From NCBI GenBank assembly GCA_023525975.1, contig CM042043.1, positions 31,196,001 through 31,260,000 of the forward strand: 64,000 nt of DNA, read 5' to 3'. The notes below the pieces were generated by a model. That model was not told the DNA's origin. It did not search any database and saw nothing but the letters and a program-made list of their open reading frames with translations. Positions 21,350 to 32,086 of the stretch are shown here, piece by piece; within the stretch, counting starts at the first letter, position 1, and every line of letters starts with the position of its first letter. The position numbers and the translations under genes are program-made. Source of the stretch: Smallanthus sonchifolius. Lineage: Eukaryota; Streptophyta; Magnoliopsida; Asterales; Asteraceae.

Positions 21350-23773
21350 CATAATTGAAATACATAGAATTCTTTATTCAAATTAACTAAGTCCCAAGGC
21401 CTATGTGTAGCATATCTTGATCAAATCACACATTAGTACCTAAAACATGAATAAAATAAGGTCAACTAAAAAGTTGGTGAGCATACGTAGGATTGTATAT
21501 AGATAGCATATAGTTTGTAAATAAACAAATCCTTACATAACATGATAAAATAAGGCATTTATGGAGAGCAGCTATTGTGTAACCAAGTACAATCAAACCT
21601 TTGTAACTAGCATGCAAAATTGTGTTGTCGGTAACAATCACTCCAATCTGGGTGGGTTTGTCAGACTCAATAGATCTATCATTGTTTACCGTCGGCTTGA
21701 ATAGTTAATGATTGCACATAAAGCGCACACAAAAGTTAGCACAACTACCACTCAGGCATAAAGCTCAAATTTGCACACATGAATGTAAAGAGGATTTGTA
21801 CTTGTGTAGTTTGTGTAATTGTAAGCAATAGTGTTGTATAGTGTTCATGTTCCACCCCAAAAAGTGTAAAAGAGAAAAAGGGGCTATGTAATACTCACCT
21901 GGTTTGAAAGCGTAGCTAACTCGAGATATTAAATAGTAATATGATCCTTGTAATGCGCAACGTTAACCTACTGTGGAATGTATATAGGATTAATAGTATG
22001 CTCAATTGTCTATGTCTAAATCTAGGATTGAATTGGTTGTGTGTATAAAGCTTGTAGTTTGTACTTGAATGGTGTTGTATAAATTAGGGTTTGAGTTTGA
22101 AATAACTAAATAATAAAATAAAATAATTATTTATTTACTTAGTTATAAAAATAACGTAGGTATTAGGGGTAATTAAGTATAACCTAAATAAATAATTTTT
22201 GTTTAAATATAACTTAAATAAATAATTGTTACCTTATTTATTTATAAAATATGTAACTTAGTCATTTAGTTTTAAAAATGTATTAGATGTTTTATAATAA
22301 ATATAAATTTCTTTACTTTATTTTCATAAAGATGTTTAAGTAAATGGTGTAAATAAATTGTGTAAATAATAATTAAGTGGAGGGTTTAACAATAATTATA
22401 AATTTAATTTTTTGTAAGTTTTAAATAATTAATTTCTATTTATTTATTTAACAAAATCAATTATTTTTATTTAAAAATTAATTTGAAATACTTATTGTTT
22501 TTAAATTATGGAAATAATTATTCTGCTAAGATTTTTCTCACACACGACCATGCCTGGGACAAGGCACGATCGTGCTAGGACCACGGGCACGACCGTGCTA
22601 GTCAGGGACGCGACCATGTTGACCAAACAGAAGTCATAACTAAGCTGTTTACTAGGCACGATCGTGTCTTGGGTCAGGCACGACTGTGTCTAGGGTTTTG
22701 AGGCACGACCAAGTCTAGGCAAGGGCATGACCGGGTCTGAGTGTGTGAGGCACGACCGCTCTGTTATTTGGTGCGATCGTGTCTCATGAAGCACGACCGC
22801 GCTAGAATGCTAGCGCGACCGTGTCTGTTCTAAAACAAAATCGATTTGACTAATTCTTATATTGTTAATGTTGGAATTCATAGGGCTTTCATCTGTAGGG
22901 TTATTACGAGTCTATTGGAATATATTAATTGTATTTAAAACGTGTTCAAAGAAGGGTTCGATTAAAACATTTTGAACGAAAACATAGGTTCGGGTTCGTG
23001 ATGTTTTTCATATTGTAAGCCCCAATTAAGTTGGGTCTTTTGATCTATAGAATAAAACGAATGGGTATGAGGTTTCAATTACCCGGAAGGACGATGAATT
23101 GATGGTGTACGGTGGAGATGAGTTCCGGTGACGACGGGTTTGATCTCCGGTGTCCTCTGCTGCAACTCCGGCTAAATCACGTGTTCAGAAGCTTCAGAGA
23201 GGATCGATAGTGCGTTTGCTTGAGAGAGTTGCAAACAAAGTGGGGTATTTGATGGTCTCGTGAAAGAATTTGATGATTATGAGATGAATTGATGTAATTT
23301 AGTTTATTTGTTTTAAATATGATGATCAAGAGGGTTAACTTTGTTCGTTAATAGTTGAAACGTGTAGAACGGTTACGAAATCGAACGTCTCTGTGATTAA
23401 AGGCTGCATTTACATTTCAACTGATGAGAGGCGCGACCGTGCCCATATGAGGCGCGACCGTGCCAAGGCACCACGCGCGACCGTTCCAAAGCAAGTCGCG
23501 CGACCGTGCCAGAACGAGGCGCGACCGTGCCTATTAGGGTTTCTGTTTATTTATTTATGAAATCAGTCCTTGCAATTTTCAGTATTGTCAAACTTGTATA
23601 AATATGAATTTATGTAGAGTTTAATAGGATATACTCGTGTAAAATTTGTGGATTTGCATTGAAACACAGTATTTAATTGTTGGTACGAATAGAACAAGTC
23701 AGTGTACTAGAATTTGGTTTGAAATGTATCACATTGAACTGAAATATAAATAATGAAATTCAGAAATGTTACA
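21350..23773 (-). repeat. Gyp-5 3' LTR
   Basis: It parallels 29150-31537 closely. Its low-coordinate end is cut, so TGTCACACC is missing, and the high end reads AATGTTACA at 23773. It keeps the full second palindrome cluster (23425-23540), part of which is deleted in the 5' LTR. Confidence 0.88.
22540..23540 (-). repeat. Gyp-5 3' LTR palindrome arrays
   Basis: Clusters at 22540-22830 and 23425-23540 of GCACGACCGTGC/GGCGCGACCGTGCC units. The second cluster has five units in about 110 bp. Confidence 0.75.
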
Positions 23774-23807
23774 GTATCCCCATGTTGAGGGAATTTCGTC
23801 CCGAAAT

Positions 23808-25088
23808 TTAGCTAGTGGAAGCGACGGCATCGGTGAAGAGATGGGGGTACTTGAGCTTCATTTGGTCCTCTCGTTCCCAAGTGAATTCAAGACCACGTTT
23901 AGTTTCCCAACAAACTTTGACAATAGGAATACGGCTTCGCTTGAGCTGCTTGACCTCACGATCCATGATTTCTACCGGTCTCTCAACGAAGTGCATCGTT
24001 TCGTCAATGTGCACGTCGTCAAGAGGTATGTGGAGGTTTTCATCAGCAAGGCATTTCTTCAGATTAGACACATGAAATGTAGGATGCACGTTGCCAAGCG
24101 ATGGAGGTAACTCGAGTTTGTAAGCCACTTTCCCAATCCTTTCAAGGATCTTGAATGGACCCACATAGCAAGGTGATAATTTGCCTTTCTTTCCAAAATG
24201 GATCACACCCTTCCACGGAGACACATTTAGAAGAACAAGGTCACCGACTTGGAATTCCAAGGGTTTTCGTCGTTTGTCGGCATAACTCTTTTGCCGACTT
24301 CTCGCTACTAGAATGTTGTCACGAATTTGGATAATCCTGTCGGATGTTTCTTGAATTAGCTCGGGACCGGTGATTTGTGCTTCACCAATCTCGTTCCAAC
24401 AGATAGGAGAACGACACTTGCGACCATAGAGAGCTTCAAATGGAGCCATGTTGATACTCGTGTGGTAGCTATTATTGTAGGAGAACTCGATTAGTGATAG
24501 ATGTGAATCCCAATTGCCACCAAAATCAATTACGCAAGCTCTAAGCATATCCTCAAGAGTTTGGATTGTTCGCTTGGTCTGACCATCAGTTTGGGGATGG
24601 TAGGCCATGCTCAAATCCAATCGTGTACCAAGAGCAGTTTGGAGAGATTTCCAAAAACGAGAGGTTAACCGAGCATCCCTATCGGAGATTATATTTAAGG
24701 GAACACCGTGACGGCTCACAATTTCATCCATGTAAATTCGGGCTAGTTTCTCAACCCGATAGTCTTCACGGATAGGCAAGAAATGAGCAGATTTGGTGAG
24801 ACGGTCGATGATCACCCAAATGCTATCATAACCACTTGAGGTGCGAGGAAGTTTGGTAATGAAACCCATAGCTAAATTCTCCCATTTCCACACGGGAATT
24901 TCTGGTTGTTCAAGTAATCCGAAAGGACGTTGGTGTTCGGCTTTGACTTTGGAGCACGTTAGACATTTGGCAACATAGAGAGCAATGTCCTTCTTCATAC
25001 CTGGCCACCAATATTGTTGGAGAATATCTTGGTACATTTTATCCGCACCAGGATGAATAGAATAACGAGTCTTGTGAGTCTCGTTCAT
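23808..25088 (-). CDS. Gyp-5 integrase and chromodomain (pol C-terminal part)
   Basis: An open frame of 426 codons. The HHCC zinc domain is at its start (HKTRYSIHPGADKMY, then CLTCSKVK near residue 43). The catalytic core is complete: first Asp in IIDRLTKSAHFLPI (about residue 93), second Asp in IISDRDARLTSRFW (about residue 134), and Glu in the HPQTDGQTKRTIQTLEDMLR segment (about residue 172). After GDLVLL and HFGKKGKLSPCYVGPFKIL, the end carries a chromodomain-type tail (EIMDREVKQLKRSRIPIVKV, then FTWEREDQMKLKYPHLF). Such tails direct chromoviruses to heterochromatin. The GKLSPCY...HPTFHVSNLKKC order is typical of the Tekay/Del group. It belongs to the same polyprotein as 25122-27052; a TAG at 25122-25124 separates them. 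Confidence 0.92.
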   Translation of the reverse strand: MNETHKTRYSIHPGADKMYQDILQQYWWPGMKKDIALYVAKCLTCSKVKAEHQRPFGLLEQPEIPVWKWENLAMGFITKLPRTSSGYDSIWVIIDRLTKSAHFLPIREDYRVEKLARIYMDEIVSRHGVPLNIISDRDARLTSRFWKSLQTALGTRLDLSMAYHPQTDGQTKRTIQTLEDMLRACVIDFGGNWDSHLSLIEFSYNNSYHTSINMAPFEALYGRKCRSPICWNEIGEAQITGPELIQETSDRIIQIRDNILVARSRQKSYADKRRKPLEFQVGDLVLLNVSPWKGVIHFGKKGKLSPCYVGPFKILERIGKVAYKLELPPSLGNVHPTFHVSNLKKCLADENLHIPLDDVHIDETMHFVERPVEIMDREVKQLKRSRIPIVKVCWETKRGLEFTWEREDQMKLKYPHLFTDAVASTS

Positions 25089-25121
25089 AAGAAATATACG
25101 GAGATCATCGCGATTGGGAAC

Positions 25122-27052
25122 CTAAATACGGTTCAAGTAATAAAGTAAGCCATTGGGTTTTGATTCAAGTTGAAGTTCAACACCATACGACATTTCCTCG
25201 TACATGTTACCCTCGGTGACTGAGACGTGTTGAGCTTCTAAGATGCGATTTTGAATGTCGGTTTGAATTCGGACACATTGAAGCATGACATGGTCCTTTC
25301 GACTCAGAGCGTCGGCTACAACATTCGCTTTGTCGGGATGGTAACGAATCTCGCAGTCACAGTCGTTAGGGAGTTCAACCCAACGTTGTTGCCTCATATT
25401 GAGTTCTTTTTGGTTGAAGATGTGTTGGAGACTTTTGTGGTTGGTGAACACCATACGCTTTTTGCCATAGAGGTAATGTCTCTAAATCTTCAATGCGAAT
25501 ACGACCGCACCCAACTGAGGTCGTGCGTCGTATAATTCTTCTCGTGAATCTTGAGTTGTCTTGATGCGTAAGCGATTACTTTGCCTCGTTGCATGAGAAC
25601 ACAACCGAGACCTTGGTTGGAAGCATCACAGTAGACAACTAGATCATCATTCCCATCAGGGAGAGTCAAAATAGGAGCACTGCACAACTTTTGCTTGAGA
25701 GTTTGGAAAGCTTCTTCTTGCTTTGGTCCCCATTCATAAGTTTTACCCTTGTGGGTTAAAGCGATGAGAGGAACAGCAATCTTAGAGAAATTTGAAATGA
25801 ATCGACGATAATATCCCGCAAGACCAAGAAATGAACGAACTTCGGTGGGGGTCTTCGGGGTATTCCAATTCTTAACCGCTTCGATCTTAGCAGGATCAAC
25901 ATGAATTCCCTTGTCGTTAATGATATGACCAAGAAATTGAACTTCCTTTAACCAAAATTCACATTTAGAGAATTTGGCATATAGTTGTTCCTTCCGCAAG
26001 AGGTCCAAAACCAACCTAAGGTGTTGCTTATGGTCGGCTTTAGTCTTGGAGTAGATTAAGATATCGTCAATGAAGACGATCACAAATTTATCAAGGTACG
26101 GTTTGCACACACGATTCATGAGGTCCATGAAAACCGCGGGTGCATTGGTTAGTCCAAAAGGCATAACCATGAACTCGTAGTGACCATACCTTGTTCGGAA
26201 AGCAGTCTTTGGAATATCTTCCTCTTGTACACGGAATTGGTGATAACCAGATCGAAGATCAATCTTTGAGATGCAAGTAGAACCTTGAAGTTGATCAAAG
26301 AGGTCATCAATTCTAGGCAAAGGGTAACGGTTCTTGATGGTAAGTTCGCAGTAGTCAATACACATGCGGAATGATCCATCTTTCTTTTTGACGAACAAGA
26401 CGGGTGCACCCCATGGTGAATGACTTGGATGAATGAAGCCCTTGTCGAAGAGCTCTTGAAGTTGACTTGCAAGTTCTTGCATTTCAGAAGGTGCAAGACG
26501 GTAAGGAGTTCTAGCCACGGGGTTAGCTCTGGGTATAAGGTCAATGCGAAATTCCACTTGTCGAACGGGTGGAAGACCGGATAGATCTTCGGGAAATACT
26601 TCGGGAAAATCCTGAATGATGGGATGAACAACATGAGCTAAGAAGGCTATGTACTTCTTTCGTAAGTACTTTTGGGCGGTAGTGCATGACATTAGCTTGA
26701 GTCCTTTGCAAGGCTTTTCACCAAAGACTCTTAACGTTTCTCCCGATGGTAGAGGTATTCGGATGCACTTCTCGAAACAGATGACTTCGGCATGATGATT
26801 TGATAGCCAATCCATGCCTATGATGATATCAAAACTTCCTAGTGGCATTGGTACAAGGTTTATTGGAAATGTATGTTCATTAAGTTCTAGGGAGCAGTCA
26901 TAGATAATAGCCTCAATTGTAAGTGAATCACCATTTGCTACTTCGACAGTGAAGGTTTTCTTTAATTGGGATCGTGTCTTTGCAAGTAAGGGTTCAAAGT
27001 TAAGTGACACAAAACTTTTATCGGCACCGGTATCAAATAAAATGGAGGCATA
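25122..27052 (-). pseudogene. Gyp-5 protease, reverse transcriptase and RNase H
   Basis: It begins directly after the gag TAA, in the same frame, with YASILFDTGADKSFVS (protease DTG) and IIGMDWLSNHHAEVIC. RT is complete: FRMCIDYCELTIKNRYPL (lacking the LNK residues of relatives by a small deletion), FSKIDLRSGYHQ-type block, VIVFIDDILIYSKT (catalytic DD, about 26065), KCEFWLKEVQFLGHI and LGLAGYYRRFISNFSKIAVP. RNase H opens with VVYCDASNQGLGCVLMQRGK. A frameshift near 25520 breaks THDLELGAVV. After it the frame 25454-25122 gives FTNHKSLQHIFNQKELNMRQ and KANVVADALSRKDH. A TAG at 25122, where relatives have Trp, ends this part before the integrase. Confidence 0.9.
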
Positions 27053-28315
27053 TTAACTATTGACAAGAAACGTACCGTTGACCACATCATTGTTGGCTTG
27101 AGCTTCATTGGCGTTTATGTTGAAAGCACGCCCACGTGCTCCGCCTTGTCTAGCATTGACTAACCTTGGGCACTGATCACGAAAATGATTTGGGTTACCA
27201 CATTCATAACAAGCACGCCCATTTGCAATAGCAGGAACACCTTGATTAGCCACTTGCGGGTTGGTTCGGTTTGGTGGGGTGACCTGGCCCGCAAGAGCTT
27301 TGGCTCTACAAACATTGACTGTATGGACATATTTCCCACAATGAGTGCAAAGGCGACATAGAATGGTTTGGGGATGATGATAGTTGCATGTGGCACAGAG
27401 TGGGTAAATCCTAACATATGGCTTTTTGGCTGGTGCTTGAACCATAGGAGCAACTTGGTTAACAGGCATAGCAGGAGTGACCATAGCATAGTTTCTAGCC
27501 TTTCTTTTCTTATTATTACGAGAGGGTTCAGTTGTGGCTTCTTTGTTGTGGGTGGGAGGAGTTGTGGTGTCGAAAACTTTCTTTGTGCCCTTTTTAGTAA
27601 GAGTCCCTGCCTTCACATGGTTATCGGTTAAGGTAGCGGATAAACAGATAGCATCTTCAAGTGTTGCGGGATTTCTCCCTAGGACAGTATCTTGAATTTG
27701 CCTAGGTAATCCACCAATATATTTTTCAATGCAGCGGGATAAAGGCGTGACCATGTGGGGCACGAGGACACTCAACTCATGGAACCGAGTTGTATATGCC
27801 AAGCTTTCACCACTATCTTGGGCAAGATCCCAAAATTCGGCTTCGAGTTTCTTTACCTCATTTCGAGGACAGAATTCTTCAGTCATTATCCTTTTAACCT
27901 CATCCTAAGGTAAGGCCATTGCTACATCCACACCTCTATTCCTCTTTTCCCCATTCCACCACGTGAGTGCCCGTTTTTGTAAGACACTTGTGGCATGACG
28001 AACAAGGAGGTTATCGGGGCAGTCACTATTGAGAAAGGTATTCTCAATACTTTCGAACCATTGAAGAAGTCTCGTTGCTCCTTCAGTACCATAGAACTTA
28101 AGAGGATTGCACGAGTTGAAATGCTTGAAGGTGCATTGAGATGGGTTGGCACCACCATTTCCACCATTACCACCATTAGCCCCATGGTTACCATTGGTGG
28201 CACCATTAGCTTGAGTGAGTTGAGTTACGAGTTGTGCAAGGATAGTAGCGATGTCGGTGTTGGTGTTGGTGTTGGCCACGGGAGCACGACGGGGAGGCAT
28301 TCTACAGATTTTCAC
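27053..28315 (-). pseudogene. Gyp-5 gag
   Basis: The start of the family's Gag lies at about 28300 (MPPRRAPVANTNT), followed by a Gly/Asn-rich stretch and the capsid core (FKHFNSCNPLKFYGTEGATR, LTWWNGEKR). An in-frame TAG at 27905-27907 replaces the Trp of the Gyp-2 sequence ALPWDKMKR. The frame resumes (MTEEFCPRNEVKKLEAEFWD) and ends with two knuckles, CTHCGKYVHTVNVC (one Gly changed to Val) and CYECGNPNHFRDQC, then VNS and TAA at 27053-27055. The protease follows in frame without shift. Apart from one nonsense change the gene is whole, about 415 codons. Confidence 0.9.
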
Positions 28316-29016
28316 AAGACAAGAAAAGATGTAAGAACTTATGAATGTTGTTTGGATTTAAAAGAATAAGATAACAAATAAAATAGTAAATCATAGTTTG
28401 GATTGTACTCAAATAGTGATATAATCACATGAATACTTTAACACATTAAGGTTAATTAAACTCATATAATTTTCAAGGAGACATGCTTTAGCCTATAAGT
28501 AAACACTCATCCCGGGAATTCCCAGGAAAGCATACGGGTGCCTCGGTTGATTGGGATTTATGCGAAATGCTTTCCTAGACAGAAAACCCAGAATACAGGT
28601 GTCACCCTTCCATATTGCACGTGTCCTCAAATAATTAACAAAGTTTAAAAACATTAACGAGGATATAAAAAGATTTTTATAGTTTTAGATCCATGAAGTT
28701 TCCACATGATAAGAAGATGATGATAGAGAAGCAGGTAAGAATATTATGAGGTTTTAGGGTATAGGTCGGGATATTATTTATTTAATTTATTATTTAAGTA
28801 TAGTCTAATAAGTCATGAATTTTTAATAAGTAAGTTATCAAAAACGAAATAATAACTAATCATAGTAAGCATGTAACAAATAGCATGTAACACATAACAT
28901 GTAGCACATAATCACATAAACATGAAGCATGGCATAAGTGGGTGTCCTAAAGTTATAGTCTAGGTCAAGAGTGTCTAATAACCTAGTTCCCTATAACCAA
29001 GACTCTGATACCAATC
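28316..29016 (-). other. Gyp-5 leader and primer site
   Basis: Untranslated leader. The minus strand reads TGGTATCAGAG at 29013-29003, four bases from the LTR. No ORF of note. Confidence 0.85.
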
Positions 29017-31537
29017 TGTCACACCCCAACCGACGACGGAATCATCGGGGCGGGACATGTAGACTGTTCATGAGCACAAGGTTGACTAGATTTCAATATA
29101 TTAAACATCAATTTCATTTCAAATAATCCAAACACAACCAAATCCAAGAAAGAACATAATTGAAATACATAGAATTCTTTATTCAAATTAACTAAGTCCC
29201 AAGGCCTATGTGTAGCATATCTTGATCAAATCACACATTAGTACCTGAAACATGAATAAAATAAGGTCAACTAAAAAGTTGGTGAGCATACACAGGTTTG
29301 TATATAGATAGCATATAGTTTGTAAATAAACAAATCCTTACATAACATGATAAAATAAGGTATTTATGGAGAGCATCTATTGTGTAACCAAGTACAATCA
29401 AACCTTTGTAACTAGCATGTAAAATTGTGTTGTCGGTAACAATCACCCCAATTTGGGTAGGTTTGTCAGACTCAATAGATCTATCATTGTTTACCATCGG
29501 CTTGAATAGTTAATGATTGCACATAAATCGCACACAAAAGTTAGCACAACTAGCACTCAGGCATAAAGCTCAAATTTGCACACATGAATGTAAAGAGGAT
29601 TTGTACTTGTGTAGTTTGTGTAATTGTAAGCAATAGTGTTGTATAGTGTTCATGTTCCACCCCAAAAAGTGTAAAAAAGAAAAAGGGGCTACGTAATACT
29701 CACCTGGTTTAAAAGCGTAGCTAACTCGAGATATTAAATAGTAATATGATCCTTGTAATGCGCAACTTTAACCTAGTGTGGAATGTATATAGGATTAATA
29801 GTATGTTCAATTGTCTATGTCTAAATCTAGGATTGAATTGGTTGTGTGTATAAAACTTTTGGTTTGTACTTGAATGGTGTTGTATAAATTAGGGTTTAAG
29901 TTTGGAATAACTAAATAATAAAATAAAATTATTATTTATTTACTTAGTTATAAAAATAATGTAGGTATTAGGGGTAATTAAGTATAACCTAAATAAATAA
30001 TTTTTGTTTAAATGTAACTTAAATAAATAATTGTTACCTTATTTATTTATTTATAAAATATGTAACTTAGTCATTTAGTTATAAAAATGTATTAGATGTT
30101 TTATAATAAATATAAATTTCTTTACTTTATTTTCATAAAGATGTTTAAGTAAATGGTGTAAATAAAGTGTAAATAATAATTAAGTGGAGGGTTTAGCAAT
30201 AATTATAAATTTAATTTTTTGCAAGTTTTAAATAATTAATTTCTATTTATTTATTTAACAAAATCAATTATTTTTATTTAAAAAATAATTTGAAATACTT
30301 ATTGTTTTTAAATTATGGAAATAATTATTCTGCTAAGATATTTCTCACACACGACCGTGCCTGGGACAAGGCACGATCGTGTTAGGACCACGGGCGCGAC
30401 CGTGCTAGTCAGGGGCGCGACCGTGCTAGTCAGGGACGCGACCGTGCTAGTCAGGGACGCGACAGTGTTGACCAAACAGAAGGCATAACTAAGCTGTTTA
30501 CTAGGCACGATCGTGTCTTGGGCCAGGCACGACCGTGTCTAGGGTTTTGAAGCAAGACCAAGTCTAGCCAAGGGCATGACCGGGTCTGAGTGTGTGAGGC
30601 ATGACCGCGCTGTTATTTGGAGCGATCGTGTCTCATGAAGTACGACCGCGCTAGAATGCTAGCGTGACCGTGTCTGTTCTAAAACAGAATCGATTTGACT
30701 AATTCTTATATTGTTAATGTTGGAATTAATAGGGCATTCATCTGTAGGGTTATTACGAGTCTATTGGAATATATTAATTGTATATAAAACGTGTTCAAAG
30801 CAGGGTTCGATTAAAACATTTTGAACGAAAACATAGGTTCGGGTTCGTGATGTTTTTCATATTGTAAGCCCCAATTAAGTTGGGGCTTTTGATCTATAGA
30901 CTAAAGCGAATGGGTATGAGGTTTCAATTACCCGGAAGGACGATGAATTGATGGTGTACGGTGGAGATGAGTTCCGGCGACGACGGGTTTGATCTCCGGC
31001 GTCTTCTGCTGCAACTCCGGCTAAATCACGTGTTCAGAAGCTTCAGAGAGGATCGATAGTGCGTTTGCTTGGGAGAATTGCAAACAAAGTGGGGAATTCG
31101 ATGGTCTCGTGAAAGAATTTGATGATTATGAGATGAATTGATGTAATTTAGTTTATTTGTTGTAAATATGATGATCAAGAGGCTTAACTTTGTTCGTTAA
31201 TAGTTAAAACGTGTAGAACGGTTACGAAATCGAACGTCTCTGTGATTAAAGGCTGCATTTACGTTTCAACTGACGAGAGGCGCGACCGTGCCCATATGAG
31301 GCGCGATCGTGTAAAATTTTATGAAATCAGTCCTTGCAATTTTCAGTATTGACAAACTTGTATAAATATGAATTTATGTAGAGTTTAATAGGATATACTC
31401 GTGTAAAATTTGTGGATTTGCATTGAAACACAGTATTTAATTGTTGGTACGAATAGAACAAGTCAGTGTACTAGAATTTGGTTTGAAATGTATCACATTG
31501 AACTGAAATATAAATAATGAAAATCAGAAATGTTACA
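29017..31537 (-). repeat. Gyp-5 5' LTR
   Basis: 2521 bp, TGTCACACCCC at 29017 to AATGTTACA at 31537. Compared with its 3' partner it has extra 20-21 bp repeats around 30395-30470 and lacks about 110 bp in the second palindrome cluster near 31310. It also contains the hairpin AAGCCCCAATTAAGTTGGGG with its closing CTT at about 30867-30889. Confidence 0.9.
30340..31318 (-). repeat. Gyp-5 5' LTR palindrome arrays
   Basis: Cluster one (30340-30690) has GCACGATCGTG, GCGCGACCGTGC and related units, with a three- to fourfold GCTAGTCAGGG-spaced tandem run (30395-30470). Cluster two is reduced to two units at 31275-31318 and ends abruptly in GTGTAAAATTTT. Confidence 0.75.
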
Positions 31538-31623
31538 GTATGTATGCGTTAGGATTCCACACTACGTATATGTATCACGTGTTTTACAGCATAGATCGAT
31601 CGTTAGACCCGCTGGGACTTACA
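31538..31623 (+). repeat. Cop-4 5' LTR, last 86 bp
   Basis: It matches 44173-44258 of the 3' LTR (GTATGTATGCGTTAGGATTC to GGGACTTACA) with a handful of differences. Everything upstream except TGTTGGAG (21334-21341) was removed when Gyp-5 and a deletion struck this LTR. Confidence 0.85.
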
Positions 31624-31625
31624 AG

Positions 31626-31638
31626 TGGTATCAGAGCC
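31626..31638 (+). other. Cop-4 primer-binding site
   Basis: TGGTATCAGAGCC, two bases after the LTR end: initiator tRNA-Met primer site. Confidence 0.9.
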
Positions 31639-31939
31639 GTTGCTCTTGATTAGCTACTGTTGTTTGACATTGTCTCGATTGTTTTTTCACAACAAGATGA
31701 AGATTTTTGAAAGTTTCAGTGTTCTTGAATTTTTAAGCGATTTTAGGAGAGAATTTTGATCAAATTCGTCATTTTTGGTGTTGTTTTACCAAAATTTATC
31801 CGATAGAAGTGTTCTAAATCATCATTTGAAAAATCCTACGGAAAGATTTTCTCAAATTCCTTCAAAATCGAGAGATATGGAAAATTCTGGAAATGTTCGT
31901 GAGTTTGGGTGTTAGAAAAATCTTCCTTGTTCTTCAGTT

Positions 31940-32040
31940 GAAACAGGCGAACTTGTCTGATCAGTTACGGGTGAACTTGTAATAAGTTCGCTGGATCCCA
32001 TTTAGGCGAACTTAGTAGGCGAAGTTGTTAAGTTCCCTTA
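31940..32040 (+). repeat. Cop-4 gag-leader palindrome units
   Basis: Imperfect GCGAACTT...AAGTTCGC units lie in the leader about 50-150 bases before the gag ATG. They are the same family of palindrome as in the Cop-4 LTR and before its ORF3. Confidence 0.65.
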
Positions 32041-32086
32041 ATACAGAAATTTGTAAAATTTTCTAAGTATAGAAGTGTGTTCAAGG

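Larger units (their letters stand above)
21350..31537 (-). mobile_element. Gyp-5, nearly intact Tekay/Del-like Gypsy chromovirus
   Basis: Minus-strand element. 5' LTR 29017-31537, primer site 29003-29013, gag, pol with protease-RT-RNase H-integrase-chromodomain, and 3' LTR 21350-23773, whose last roughly 135 bp are deleted. The right flank GTATG (31538-31542) matches the target sequence ACGTATGTATGCG seen in the undisturbed Cop-4 3' LTR at 44174-44186. The left duplication was lost in the same deletion that removed most of the Cop-4 5' LTR. Coding damage is limited to two tryptophan-to-stop changes and one frameshift, besides the gag/pol stop shared with Gyp-2. Confidence 0.9.
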
